A DNA stretch of 64,000 nucleotides from Polaromonas sp. (GTDB lineage: Bacteria; Pseudomonadota; Gammaproteobacteria; Burkholderiales; Burkholderiaceae_C): contig JAAFIP010000007.1 in assembly GCA_013297865.1 (NCBI GenBank), forward strand, positions 124,001 to 188,000, given 5' to 3'. Below, piece after piece: positions 50,090-58,612 of this stretch. The notes beneath the pieces are model-generated. The model saw only the letters and a program-made list of their open reading frames with translations, ran no database searches and had not been told where the DNA came from. Position 1 is the stretch's first letter; each line of letters opens with the position of its first letter. A program made the translations under genes and the position numbers.

Positions 50090-50920
50090 ATGAAAAAAAA
50101 TCCATTGTCTTTGCAAGTGCTGCTCTATGGCGGCCTGCTCTTTTGGTTGATCGCAGCCAGCATCCCTGTGATCTGGACGGCGATGATCTCGCTACGCCAT
50201 TATGTAGATGCGTTTTCCATTCCGCTCAAATGGATTGCGCCAATTACCTTTGACAACTACACCTCACTGTGGATTGATAAAGGCTTTTCGCGTAATTTTT
50301 TCAACACGTTGATCGTCACTTTCGGCACGGTAACCATTTCGCTCACGGTAGGTTGCCTGGCAGGCTACGCGCTCTCACGTTATCGCGGAAGTTTGGGTTT
50401 TTGGCTGCTTATCATCGCGCTGGTTTTCCGTTCGTTGCCGCACTCCACCTTGCTGCCTTCGTTTTATGTAATCTTTGATTCGCTGGGCGTGCGCAATGAA
50501 TATTTTTCATTGATTCTCGTCTTGGTAGCTATCAATCAGCCTTTCACGATCTGGATGCTGCGCAGCTTCTTTGTCAACATTCCACAGGAGCTCGATGAAG
50601 CTGCTTTGGTGGACGGCTGCTCGCGCCTGCAGGCCTTTCGCAAAGTGATCATTCCAGTCATGTGGCCGGGTGTCATTACCACTGGCTTGTTCAGCTTCCT
50701 GCTTGCCTATAACGACTTCCTGCTCAGCACCTCGCTCGTCGATGCGGCCAAGCAAACCATGCCTGCTGCCATTTCCAATTCGATTCATGCAGAGAGCGAA
50801 TTGCTGCTCATGCAGGGTGTGGCAGGGGCAGTAAGCATCACGATTCCACTGATTATCCTTGTGGTGTTGTTTCAGCGGCAAATTGTCTCGGGGCTTACGC
50901 AAGGTGCGGTCAAGGGCTGA
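50090..50920 (+). CDS. ABC transporter permease (MalG-type)
   Basis: QELDEAALVDGCSRLQAFRKVIIPVMWPGV EAA loop. Confidence 0.9.
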   Translation: MKKNPLSLQVLLYGGLLFWLIAASIPVIWTAMISLRHYVDAFSIPLKWIAPITFDNYTSLWIDKGFSRNFFNTLIVTFGTVTISLTVGCLAGYALSRYRGSLGFWLLIIALVFRSLPHSTLLPSFYVIFDSLGVRNEYFSLILVLVAINQPFTIWMLRSFFVNIPQELDEAALVDGCSRLQAFRKVIIPVMWPGVITTGLFSFLLAYNDFLLSTSLVDAAKQTMPAAISNSIHAESELLLMQGVAGAVSITIPLIILVVLFQRQIVSGLTQGAVKG

Positions 50921-50923
50921 GCT

Positions 50924-51649
50924 GTGTTGCCAACAGTTTTCATGCTTCCAGGCACATTGTGCGATGCGCGTATTTTCACGGCGCAAAAGCGCAGCTTGCG
51001 CGGCAAAGCCAATGTTATTTGCGCCAGCTACAGTGGCATGAAGGATCGCACCCAGTGGCTGCAAAACTGCCTCGCGCGGCTGCCAGATAAATTTTATGTG
51101 GCAGGTTTTTCCTTGGGCGGTCTGCTTGCCTTGGAGCTGCTGCGCATGGCGAAGCAGCGTGTGCTTGGCATTGCGTTGATTGCCAGCAACGCCCAGAGCG
51201 CCAACTCCAAGGCGCAGCGCAGAAGTGCGATGCTGCGCCGCCTCTGGCTGGAACGTGGGCCGTCGATAGTGGCGAAGCATGTCAAGCCGGCCTATTTTCA
51301 TCATGAGGCAGAACGCAGACAGCATCAGCGTTTGGTCTTTGCCATGGCTTTGCAAACACCACAGCGCAGTGCATTTGAAGAATTCGCTTGGGCTGCCAAG
51401 CGCCCAGATGGTTTGCAGACCTTGCGCGAATTCGAAGGCAGTGTCCTCGTTGTGAGCGGTCAGCAGGATAGTTTGTGCCCACGCTTCTTGCAGCAGGAGA
51501 TGCTTACAGCGCAGCCGCGCATTCAATGGCGCGAAATTGCGCGCTGCGGTCATTTTGTTCCGCTGGAGGCACCAGCTGCTCTGGGTAATGCCCTTTTTCA
51601 CTGGCTGGTCAATGACAAGCAGCTCACTGCCGCCACGTTTAATCCATAG
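50924..51649 (+). CDS. Alpha/beta hydrolase
   Basis: FVAGFSLGG-type nucleophile elbow (FYVAGFSLGGLLALEL); C-terminal RCGHFVPLE. Confidence 0.82.
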   Translation: MLPTVFMLPGTLCDARIFTAQKRSLRGKANVICASYSGMKDRTQWLQNCLARLPDKFYVAGFSLGGLLALELLRMAKQRVLGIALIASNAQSANSKAQRRSAMLRRLWLERGPSIVAKHVKPAYFHHEAERRQHQRLVFAMALQTPQRSAFEEFAWAAKRPDGLQTLREFEGSVLVVSGQQDSLCPRFLQQEMLTAQPRIQWREIARCGHFVPLEAPAALGNALFHWLVNDKQLTAATFNP

Positions 51650-51676
51650 TTTGCCATTTCACCAGGAATATCGACC

Positions 51677-52852
51677 ATGACGACTTTCACGAGCCAGGAG
51701 CTGCAGGCGCGCTTTATCCCTGCGGCAAGCCTGCGCTACAGCACAGACGCTTTCATCGACTATCGCATCCCTGGCTGTGGGCCTAAAAAGAACTACGCGC
51801 TGATCGGTCCTGGCGTTTCACAAAACCCCAATCAGCCCGTGAGCCTGCGCGAGAAGCATGGTTTCCAGGTCGGAGGCGTGGCCATGGGGCCCGGTGTGAT
51901 CAATCCGCCGCATATGCATTTCACGGCAGAGGTGTTCATCTGCACGCGCGGCAGCTTCTCGCTGCATTGGGGCTTCAATCCAGACCGTCTGGAACATCCG
52001 TTGTTTGAGGGCGATATCGCTTCCATACCGACTTGGATTTATCGCGGCTTCCAAAGCCATGGAACTAAGGATGGTGGTGAAGGTTTCATGTTCACCGGCT
52101 TGGGCCAAGACGATACAGGCGGCATTCTCTGGGGCGCGGCCACTCTGGAGGCAGCTAGTGCGCAGGGTGTACATCTCACCGAAGACTACCAAATTATTGA
52201 CGAGCATTTGGGTGGCAAGTGGGATGCATCGATGAAGCGCCTGCAGCCAATGACACCGCAGGAAGTGGGCCAGCTACGCACCTGGAGTCCTGAGCAAATG
52301 CGCCAGCGGGTGGTTAAATTTGCTGAGCTTGATTGGTCAGGTCGCGCGCTGCTAGATAGTGCCTTGCCAGGCTGTGGTGCATCGATTGCGCCTGTGATCG
52401 GCCACGGTATGAGCGCTGAGCGTAACCATCTTGCACCCATCATGAATGCGCATGGCTTCTCTATCGAATGGCTGACGATACCCCCAGGTGGTAGCGTCAG
52501 CTGCCACCAACTCGCTGCCAAACAGGTGTTGGCTGTGTACCAAGGAGGTATTGAGATTTCCATTCACAATGAGCCATTCACCTTGATGGAATCTGCGCAA
52601 AACGCCACCAAGTTAGTGGCGTACGGCAATGCGCAAGGTAATGACAGCTACGCTATGCCAGCCAGCGTATGGCGCGCCTATCGCAACACGGGTAGCCAGG
52701 ATGCGGTGATGCTGGTGATGACACCAGGTGATGAGCGCAAGCGCATCGCGTGGGCACCCGAAGTTTCCACTGCTGCCGCTCTGGCAGGTTGGGGCATTGA
52801 TGCGAATGGCTATGTGGGCCTCAAGCGCTACATTGATCGTTCACAAAGATAA
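51677..52852 (+). CDS. Bicupin-domain protein
   Basis: NPPHMHFTAEVFICTRGSFSLHWG...GDIASIPTWIYRGFQ; second cupin IPPGGSVSCHQLAAKQVLAVYQGGIEISI. Confidence 0.7.
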   Translation: MTTFTSQELQARFIPAASLRYSTDAFIDYRIPGCGPKKNYALIGPGVSQNPNQPVSLREKHGFQVGGVAMGPGVINPPHMHFTAEVFICTRGSFSLHWGFNPDRLEHPLFEGDIASIPTWIYRGFQSHGTKDGGEGFMFTGLGQDDTGGILWGAATLEAASAQGVHLTEDYQIIDEHLGGKWDASMKRLQPMTPQEVGQLRTWSPEQMRQRVVKFAELDWSGRALLDSALPGCGASIAPVIGHGMSAERNHLAPIMNAHGFSIEWLTIPPGGSVSCHQLAAKQVLAVYQGGIEISIHNEPFTLMESAQNATKLVAYGNAQGNDSYAMPASVWRAYRNTGSQDAVMLVMTPGDERKRIAWAPEVSTAAALAGWGIDANGYVGLKRYIDRSQR

Positions 52853-52872
52853 TTTCAAAAAGAAGACACTTC

Positions 52873-54039
52873 ATGACAAACCGAATCCTCACTACCCACG
52901 TTGGCAGCCTGCCGCGCCCGCAACGTGTGGTTGACCAGCTCTTCGCGCAAGACGCCAATCTCAATTACAACGAAGCTGAATTTGACAGCATCATGATCGC
53001 TGAGACGGACGCTGTAGTGACCTCACAGGTTGAGGCGCGTGTGGATGTGGTGAGCGATGGCGAGATGAGCAAGATCAGCTACGCCACCTACATACGCCAC
53101 CGCCTCACCGGCTTTGAGATCGGTGAGATGCCACGCGCCACGCCGCGCGATCTGGACGATTTTCCTGAGTTCAAAGAGCGCCTGGCCAAGCTGGGTGCCA
53201 CGCCCAAATACCATCGACCAATCTGCACCGGGCCCATTGCAGTGAAAGACCTGAGTGGTCTGCACAAGGACATTGCCAATCTCCAAGGTGCGGTAAAGAA
53301 AGCGGGTGCACAAAGAGCTTTCATGAATGCAGCCAGCCCCGGCGTGATTGCTGTATTCCAGCCCAACAAATACTACAGCTCTCACGAAAAATACCTTGAA
53401 GCGCTTGCCAATGCGATGCAAACCGAGTACGAGGCCATTGTGGCGGCAGGCCTGGATTTGCAGATTGATGCGCCTGATCTGGGCATGGGCCGCCACATCA
53501 AATTCCGTGATGCATCAGAAGAAGAGTTTTTGCGCAACGCCCATCTGCAGGTGGAAGCACTCAACCATGCGCTGCACAACATCCCTGCCGAACGTATCCG
53601 CATGCATATCTGCTGGGGCAACTACGAAGGCCCGCACCACCACGACATTGGGCTGGATCGCATCATGGGCCTGGTCTGTCGGGCCAAGCCCGCCACCATA
53701 TTGTTTGAAGGTGCCAACCCGCGCCACGCCCATGAGTGGGAGGTGTGGGCTGATGCGCAAAAGCAGGGCCGCATTCCAGACCACAAAATCCTCTGCCCCG
53801 GCGTGCTGGACTCCACCACCAACTTCATCGAACATCCCCAGCTGATCAAGCAGCGCCTGCTGCAATACGCCCATATCGTGGGCCGTGACAGGGTGATGGC
53901 GGGCACGGACTGCGGGTTCGGCACTTTTGCGGGCTTTGGTGCTGTGCATCCCCCGATTGCCTATGCCAAGCTGCACAGCATGGCCGAGGGCGCCGCGCTG
54001 GCTAGTGCACAATTGTGGCCATCCACTTCTATGGCATAA
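52873..54039 (+). CDS. Cobalamin-independent methionine synthase (MetE C-terminal)-like protein
   Basis: TTHVGSLPRPQRVVDQL; candidate Zn ligands MHICWGN (HxC) and AGTDCGFGTF (C). Confidence 0.88.
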   Translation: MTNRILTTHVGSLPRPQRVVDQLFAQDANLNYNEAEFDSIMIAETDAVVTSQVEARVDVVSDGEMSKISYATYIRHRLTGFEIGEMPRATPRDLDDFPEFKERLAKLGATPKYHRPICTGPIAVKDLSGLHKDIANLQGAVKKAGAQRAFMNAASPGVIAVFQPNKYYSSHEKYLEALANAMQTEYEAIVAAGLDLQIDAPDLGMGRHIKFRDASEEEFLRNAHLQVEALNHALHNIPAERIRMHICWGNYEGPHHHDIGLDRIMGLVCRAKPATILFEGANPRHAHEWEVWADAQKQGRIPDHKILCPGVLDSTTNFIEHPQLIKQRLLQYAHIVGRDRVMAGTDCGFGTFAGFGAVHPPIAYAKLHSMAEGAALASAQLWPSTSMA

Positions 54040-54044
54040 ATACT

Positions 54045-54860
54045 ATGACAACCATTCAACACCCTATCGATGCACGCCTGAAACAACTCATCAAAAACCG
54101 CACTCCTATGCGCGGGCTCTTCAATGGCCTGGCCTCGCCTGCGCTGGTGGAGATGAGTGCTTTTGCGGGTTATGACTTCACCATCATCGACAACGAGCAC
54201 GGCAGCGCCAGCCTGGAGACCACCGAGCACATGCTGCGCGCGGCCCGCGCTGCGGGCATGCCGGCCCTGGTCCGCTGCCTTGAGCACGATATTGCACGCA
54301 CCCTGGACGCTGGGGCCACCGGCCTGCAGATTCCCATGGTGCGCAACGCAGCGCACGCACAGGCCGTGGTCAACAAAGTGCGCTATCCACGCGCCAGCAG
54401 TTTCAAGGGTCTGAGCGGCGAGCGCGGCGTGGCCTATTCGGTGCGCGCCGCAGGCTATGGCGCGCTGGGCGGCGCAGCCTGCAACGCCTATGGCAATGAC
54501 AATGTCGTTCTGGTCGTCATGATTGAGTCCATGGAGGCTGTTAACGCCGCTGCAGAGATAGCTGCAGTAGACGGCGTGGACGCTGTGTTCATTGGCCCCA
54601 ACGACCTGGCCCACAGCATGGGTCACGAAAACCGCTTCTACGAGAGCGAAGTGCAGGCTGCGATTGAAAAGGCCGTACGTGCCGTGGCCTCCACGGGCAA
54701 GTGCGCTGGTGTGCTGGCGCTGACTCCAGAAGACGAAGCACGCTACGCCAGCTGGGGCGCCAGCTATTTTGCCAACGTCATCACCAGCGTGCTGACCAAA
54801 GCCCTCAAAGACGCTGCCAGCGCAGGGCGCAGCAGCGAAGTGTCCGTATTGAGCTACTGA
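54045..54860 (+). CDS. HpcH/HpaI aldolase family protein
   Basis: FTIIDNEHGSASLE...GATGLQIPMVRNAAHAQAVV...VMIESMEAVNAA...VFIGPNDLAHSMG. Confidence 0.92.
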   Translation: MTTIQHPIDARLKQLIKNRTPMRGLFNGLASPALVEMSAFAGYDFTIIDNEHGSASLETTEHMLRAARAAGMPALVRCLEHDIARTLDAGATGLQIPMVRNAAHAQAVVNKVRYPRASSFKGLSGERGVAYSVRAAGYGALGGAACNAYGNDNVVLVVMIESMEAVNAAAEIAAVDGVDAVFIGPNDLAHSMGHENRFYESEVQAAIEKAVRAVASTGKCAGVLALTPEDEARYASWGASYFANVITSVLTKALKDAASAGRSSEVSVLSY

Positions 54861-54932
54861 TACGCCTGCAAGTTACAGATTGCACGGTAAAAAGCCCTCG
54901 TTTTTCGGGCAGACACCCGCTAAACTCAAACC

Positions 54933-55427
54933 ATGACAGTAGTGGTGGTTATGGGTGTGGCCGGTTGCGGCAAATCAGCGGTAGCGCGCAAGCTGGCGAC
55001 CACGCGCGGCCTGCCCTGGATCGAGGGCGATGATTTCCATCCCCCGGCCAATGTGCACAAAATGCGCGAGGGCATCCCGCTGGACGATGCCGACCGCGAG
55101 GGCTGGCTGCGCACCCTGTGCGAGGAGATCCGCAAGCACCCCCAGGGTTGTGTGCTGGCCTGCTCCGCACTCAAGCGCAGCTACCGCGACACTCTGCGCC
55201 AGGTCTCGCCTTCAGTGCGCTTTGTCTACCTGCACATCACCCCCAAAGAGTCCCTACGCCGCGTGGCCGAGCGCAGCGGGCATTTCTACCCGCCCAGCCT
55301 GGTGCTCAGCCAGTTCGATACGCTGCAGGACCCGGAAGGCGAAAACGACGTGTTGCGCGTGGATGCCATGGGGCCGATGGGCAGCATGGTGGATGTGGTG
55401 CAAAAAGGGTTACTGAAGCTGTCCTAG
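54933..55427 (+). CDS. Gluconokinase, GntK/IdnK-type
   Basis: VVMGVAGCGKSAVARKLATTRGLPWIEGDDFHPPANVHKMREGIPLDDADREGWL. Confidence 0.95.
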   Translation: MTVVVVMGVAGCGKSAVARKLATTRGLPWIEGDDFHPPANVHKMREGIPLDDADREGWLRTLCEEIRKHPQGCVLACSALKRSYRDTLRQVSPSVRFVYLHITPKESLRRVAERSGHFYPPSLVLSQFDTLQDPEGENDVLRVDAMGPMGSMVDVVQKGLLKLS

Positions 55428-56341
55428 GCTGGAGCGGACTTTGGTTGATTTTTGAGTCGGTGCTGGAGACGGGGTGCCAGCCACTGCTTGAGTGTTTTGA
55501 TTCGCGCTGATGCCATCCTACCGGGTGGAGTGATCAAATTCACTGGCAAGGCAGGTGTGGCGTAGCGTGCCAAAACGGGAACCAGCGTCCCTGTGCGTAG
55601 TTGAGCACTGACCTGGTAGGACAGAAAGACCGCGCAACCTATGCCCGAGATGCAAGCCTCCAGTGCTGCGTCCAGATGGTTGGTAGACATGACATTGCGA
55701 GGACGAGCAGAGATGCTTTTGCCAGCGACGTCAAATACCCATTCGCTGTGCGGCGCATAACCGTCAAAATGCACGCAGCGGTGTGCTGGCAGATCTTCAG
55801 GTTTTTGAGGGATTCCGTGGTCATGCCAGTATTTCGGACTGGCGCACACCACGCGCTGGACTTGAGCCACTTGCTGCGCAATCATGGAAGAGTCGGTCAG
55901 ATGTCCAACACGGATACCCAAATCAAATGACTGATTGACTAAATCCACCACACGGTCGCTCAGCTGAAAATCCAGTATGAGTTGGGGATGTTCGTTCAAA
56001 AAAGCAGCGAGCAGCGGTGCAATATGCAATCGCCCCAGCATGATGGGCGCTGTTACGCGGATCAAGCCACTTAGCTGAGCCGCGGATTCGCGGGTATGTC
56101 GATCCGCTTCCTGCAGATCGGCCAGGATGGTGCGGCAGCGTGCAGCATAGGCCGCCCCTTCTTCGGTAAGGATGACGCGTCGGGTAGTGCGTCTGAACAG
56201 CTGCACGTTCAGACTCCGCTCCAGTGCAGCTACAGCACGTATGGGTGCGCTTGGCGCCACGCCTTTGAGGGCGGCAGCAGCAGAAAAACCACCAGTATCT
56301 ACAGTGGCTAAAAAATAGCTGAGTTGGGCAAACTTGTCCAT
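55424..56341 (-). CDS. LysR family transcriptional regulator
   Basis: FLATVDTGGFSAAAALKGVAPSAPIRAVAALERSLNVQLFRRTTRRVILTEEG. Confidence 0.92.
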   Translation of the reverse strand: MDKFAQLSYFLATVDTGGFSAAAALKGVAPSAPIRAVAALERSLNVQLFRRTTRRVILTEEGAAYAARCRTILADLQEADRHTRESAAQLSGLIRVTAPIMLGRLHIAPLLAAFLNEHPQLILDFQLSDRVVDLVNQSFDLGIRVGHLTDSSMIAQQVAQVQRVVCASPKYWHDHGIPQKPEDLPAHRCVHFDGYAPHSEWVFDVAGKSISARPRNVMSTNHLDAALEACISGIGCAVFLSYQVSAQLRTGTLVPVLARYATPALPVNLITPPGRMASARIKTLKQWLAPRLQHRLKNQPKSAPA

Positions 56342-56480
56342 GGCAGAGATGTGTTGGCGGGTTGAATTCAGAATTTATTTATGCGCTAATCGCACTAATG
56401 TTAGTTTATTTTTCGTATTGATTCAAGCGCAGTGCCGCACCACACTACTACCCAAATTACTGCATTACCTGACTCGCACC

Positions 56481-56888
56481 ATGCAAACCAATCCATCCCG
56501 AATCAAGGCTTATGACCATGTAGGCATCCGTGTTTCCGACAGAGACAAAGCGATTGCTTTTTATGAGCGCCTTGGGTTTCGACAGACCGACTATTTTCGC
56601 GATCATCAGGCCAATGAAATGGAAAGCGCAGATGGTGTGCGCATCAATTTGATATTCAATGCCGCCAAACGCCCTGATAGTAGCAATGTGCTGCTGGATG
56701 AGCCGATCAAACTACCGGGCATCACGCACCCTGCTTTTATCGTAGACGATCTTGCTGTCATGCAGCGCTGGCTTGAGCAAGCTGGCATCCGCATTACTGA
56801 AGGCCCCGAGGCGATAGGGCCACGACGCATAGCGCTGTTCATTCGCGACCCCGATGGCAATGTGCTGGAGTTTGACCAGCTTTTATGA
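56481..56888 (+). CDS. VOC (glyoxalase/bleomycin resistance) family protein
   Basis: YDHVGIRVSDRDKAIAFYERLGFRQTDYF...FIRDPDGNVLEFDQ. Confidence 0.9.
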   Translation: MQTNPSRIKAYDHVGIRVSDRDKAIAFYERLGFRQTDYFRDHQANEMESADGVRINLIFNAAKRPDSSNVLLDEPIKLPGITHPAFIVDDLAVMQRWLEQAGIRITEGPEAIGPRRIALFIRDPDGNVLEFDQLL

Positions 56889-56921
56889 CCCTGACCTCAA
56901 CTTTTACTTTTGGAACACACC

Positions 56922-57515
56922 ATGAAACTCTATGACCTTGAACTCTCTGGCAATTGCTATAAAGTTCGCCTTTTTGCTGCTTTGGCCCGTATTCCCTTGG
57001 ACATTGTGCCTGTGGATTTTTTGTCTGGGGCGCACAAAAAATCACCCTTGATTGAACTCAACCCTTGGGGAGAATTACCCATTTTGGTAGACCAAGACCT
57101 TGTGTTACGCGATTCGCAGGCGATATTGGTGTATTTGGCGGGGCAATATGGCGGAGAGGCATGGCTGCCTAAAGACCCGGCCCACATGGCGGGGGTGGTG
57201 CAATGGTTGTCTGTAGCCTCTAACGAGGTACAAAATGGCCCGGCTGCAGCGCGACTGGTAGATAAATTTGGCTACGTTATTGACAAGCCAGACACCCTCA
57301 AGCGCAGCGGGCGCATTTTGCCGCTGATCGATGCGCACCTGGCCACAAACAAGTGGCTGACGCTGGGCAGACCAACCATAGCGGATTGTGCGGTGTTTCC
57401 GTATGTGGCATTGGCACCGGAAGGTGCGGTTTCTCTCACGCCTTACACGCACATACATGCCTGGATCGAGCGCATGAAAGCACTACCTTATTTCGCGCCT
57501 ATGCCAGGCGTGTAG
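56922..57515 (+). CDS. Glutathione S-transferase family protein
   Basis: MKLYDLELSGNCYKVRLFAALARIPLDIVPVDF...NPWGELPILVDQDLVLRDSQAILVYLA. Confidence 0.92.
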   Translation: MKLYDLELSGNCYKVRLFAALARIPLDIVPVDFLSGAHKKSPLIELNPWGELPILVDQDLVLRDSQAILVYLAGQYGGEAWLPKDPAHMAGVVQWLSVASNEVQNGPAAARLVDKFGYVIDKPDTLKRSGRILPLIDAHLATNKWLTLGRPTIADCAVFPYVALAPEGAVSLTPYTHIHAWIERMKALPYFAPMPGV

Positions 57516-57527
57516 TGATTGGGATGG

Positions 57528-57563
57528 ATTTACCTAAACGAAACGAATTACGTTTAGGTAAAT
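57528..57563. promoter_or_regulatory. 13-bp-arm perfect inverted repeat upstream of the MBL hydrolase gene, candidate operator
   Basis: ATTTACCTAAACG-aaacgaatta-CGTTTAGGTAAAT. Confidence 0.75.
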
Positions 57564-57605
57564 TTGCTACACTGCTGAACAATTCATTCTTTACCGAGTT
57601 CAGCC

Positions 57606-58598
57606 ATGTCCCAAGCCCCCACCAAAGCCTTTGCTTCCCAGGCCGATCTGGAAGCCAAAAAGATCACTTTCGAGCAGCTTTCTGCCCACTGCTGGGCCTA
57701 CACCGCCGAAGGCGACCCCAACTCGGGCGTGATCATTGGCGACCAGTACATCATGGTCAGCGATGCCACGGCCACACCTGCCATGGCGCGTGATCTGATC
57801 GCCAAAATCCGCACCGTCAGCAGCAAGCCCATCAAATATGTGTTGCTTACCCACTACCACGCCGTACGCGTGCTGGGGGCCAGCGCCTATGTGGCCGAGG
57901 GCGCTACCGAGGTGATTGCCAGCCGGGGCACCTATGAGCTGATCGTAGAGCGCGGCGCGCAGGACATGCAAAGCGAGATCGAGCGCTTTCCGCGCCTGTT
58001 CCAGGGCCGCGAGAGCATCCCCGGTCTGACCTGGCCCACGATGGTGATTGGCGACGGCAACCCAGGCCGCCAAGGCTCGCTGACGGTGGACCTGGGCGGC
58101 GTGAAGGTGCAGATCTGGCACCCCGGTGCGGGCCATACGCGCGGCGACACTATTGCTTGGGTGGAAGAAGAAAAAGTACTGTTCAGCGGCGATCTGGTGG
58201 AGTATGAAGCGGGTGTCTACACAGGGGATGCCCAACTAGAGGAATGGCCAGCCACGCTGGAGGCCCTGCGCGCCCTGAAAGCCCAGGCTATCGTGCCCGG
58301 GCGCGGCGAAGCCATGAAAGGCGCAGCCCAGGTCGACAAGGCACTGGACTACACCCTGCGCTGGGTGACCACGCTGTTCCAGTGCGGCAAGGAAGCCGCC
58401 GCCAAGGGCATGGACCTCAAGGCAGCCATGGCCCACACGCGCCAGCGTATGGACCCGCTGTTTGGCCATGTGTTCATCTACGAGCACTGCCTGCCTTTTG
58501 ATGTGAGCCGCGCTTACGACGAAGCCAGAGGCATCAAAAACCCGCGCATCTGGACGGCAGAGCGTGACCAGGAGATGTGGGCCGCCTTGCAGGCCTGA
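57606..58598 (+). CDS. MBL-fold metallo-hydrolase
   Basis: LLTHYHAVRVLGAS...WHPGAGHTRGDTIAWVEEEKVLFSGDLVEYE. Confidence 0.85.
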   Translation: MSQAPTKAFASQADLEAKKITFEQLSAHCWAYTAEGDPNSGVIIGDQYIMVSDATATPAMARDLIAKIRTVSSKPIKYVLLTHYHAVRVLGASAYVAEGATEVIASRGTYELIVERGAQDMQSEIERFPRLFQGRESIPGLTWPTMVIGDGNPGRQGSLTVDLGGVKVQIWHPGAGHTRGDTIAWVEEEKVLFSGDLVEYEAGVYTGDAQLEEWPATLEALRALKAQAIVPGRGEAMKGAAQVDKALDYTLRWVTTLFQCGKEAAAKGMDLKAAMAHTRQRMDPLFGHVFIYEHCLPFDVSRAYDEARGIKNPRIWTAERDQEMWAALQA

Positions 58599-58612
58599 GA
58601 CCTGCGCCGGGT

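Noticed and set aside
52873-54039. MetE-like protein as methionine synthase
   Set aside because: Only the C-terminal-type domain is present, with no N-terminal MetE domain; context suggests a different substrate.
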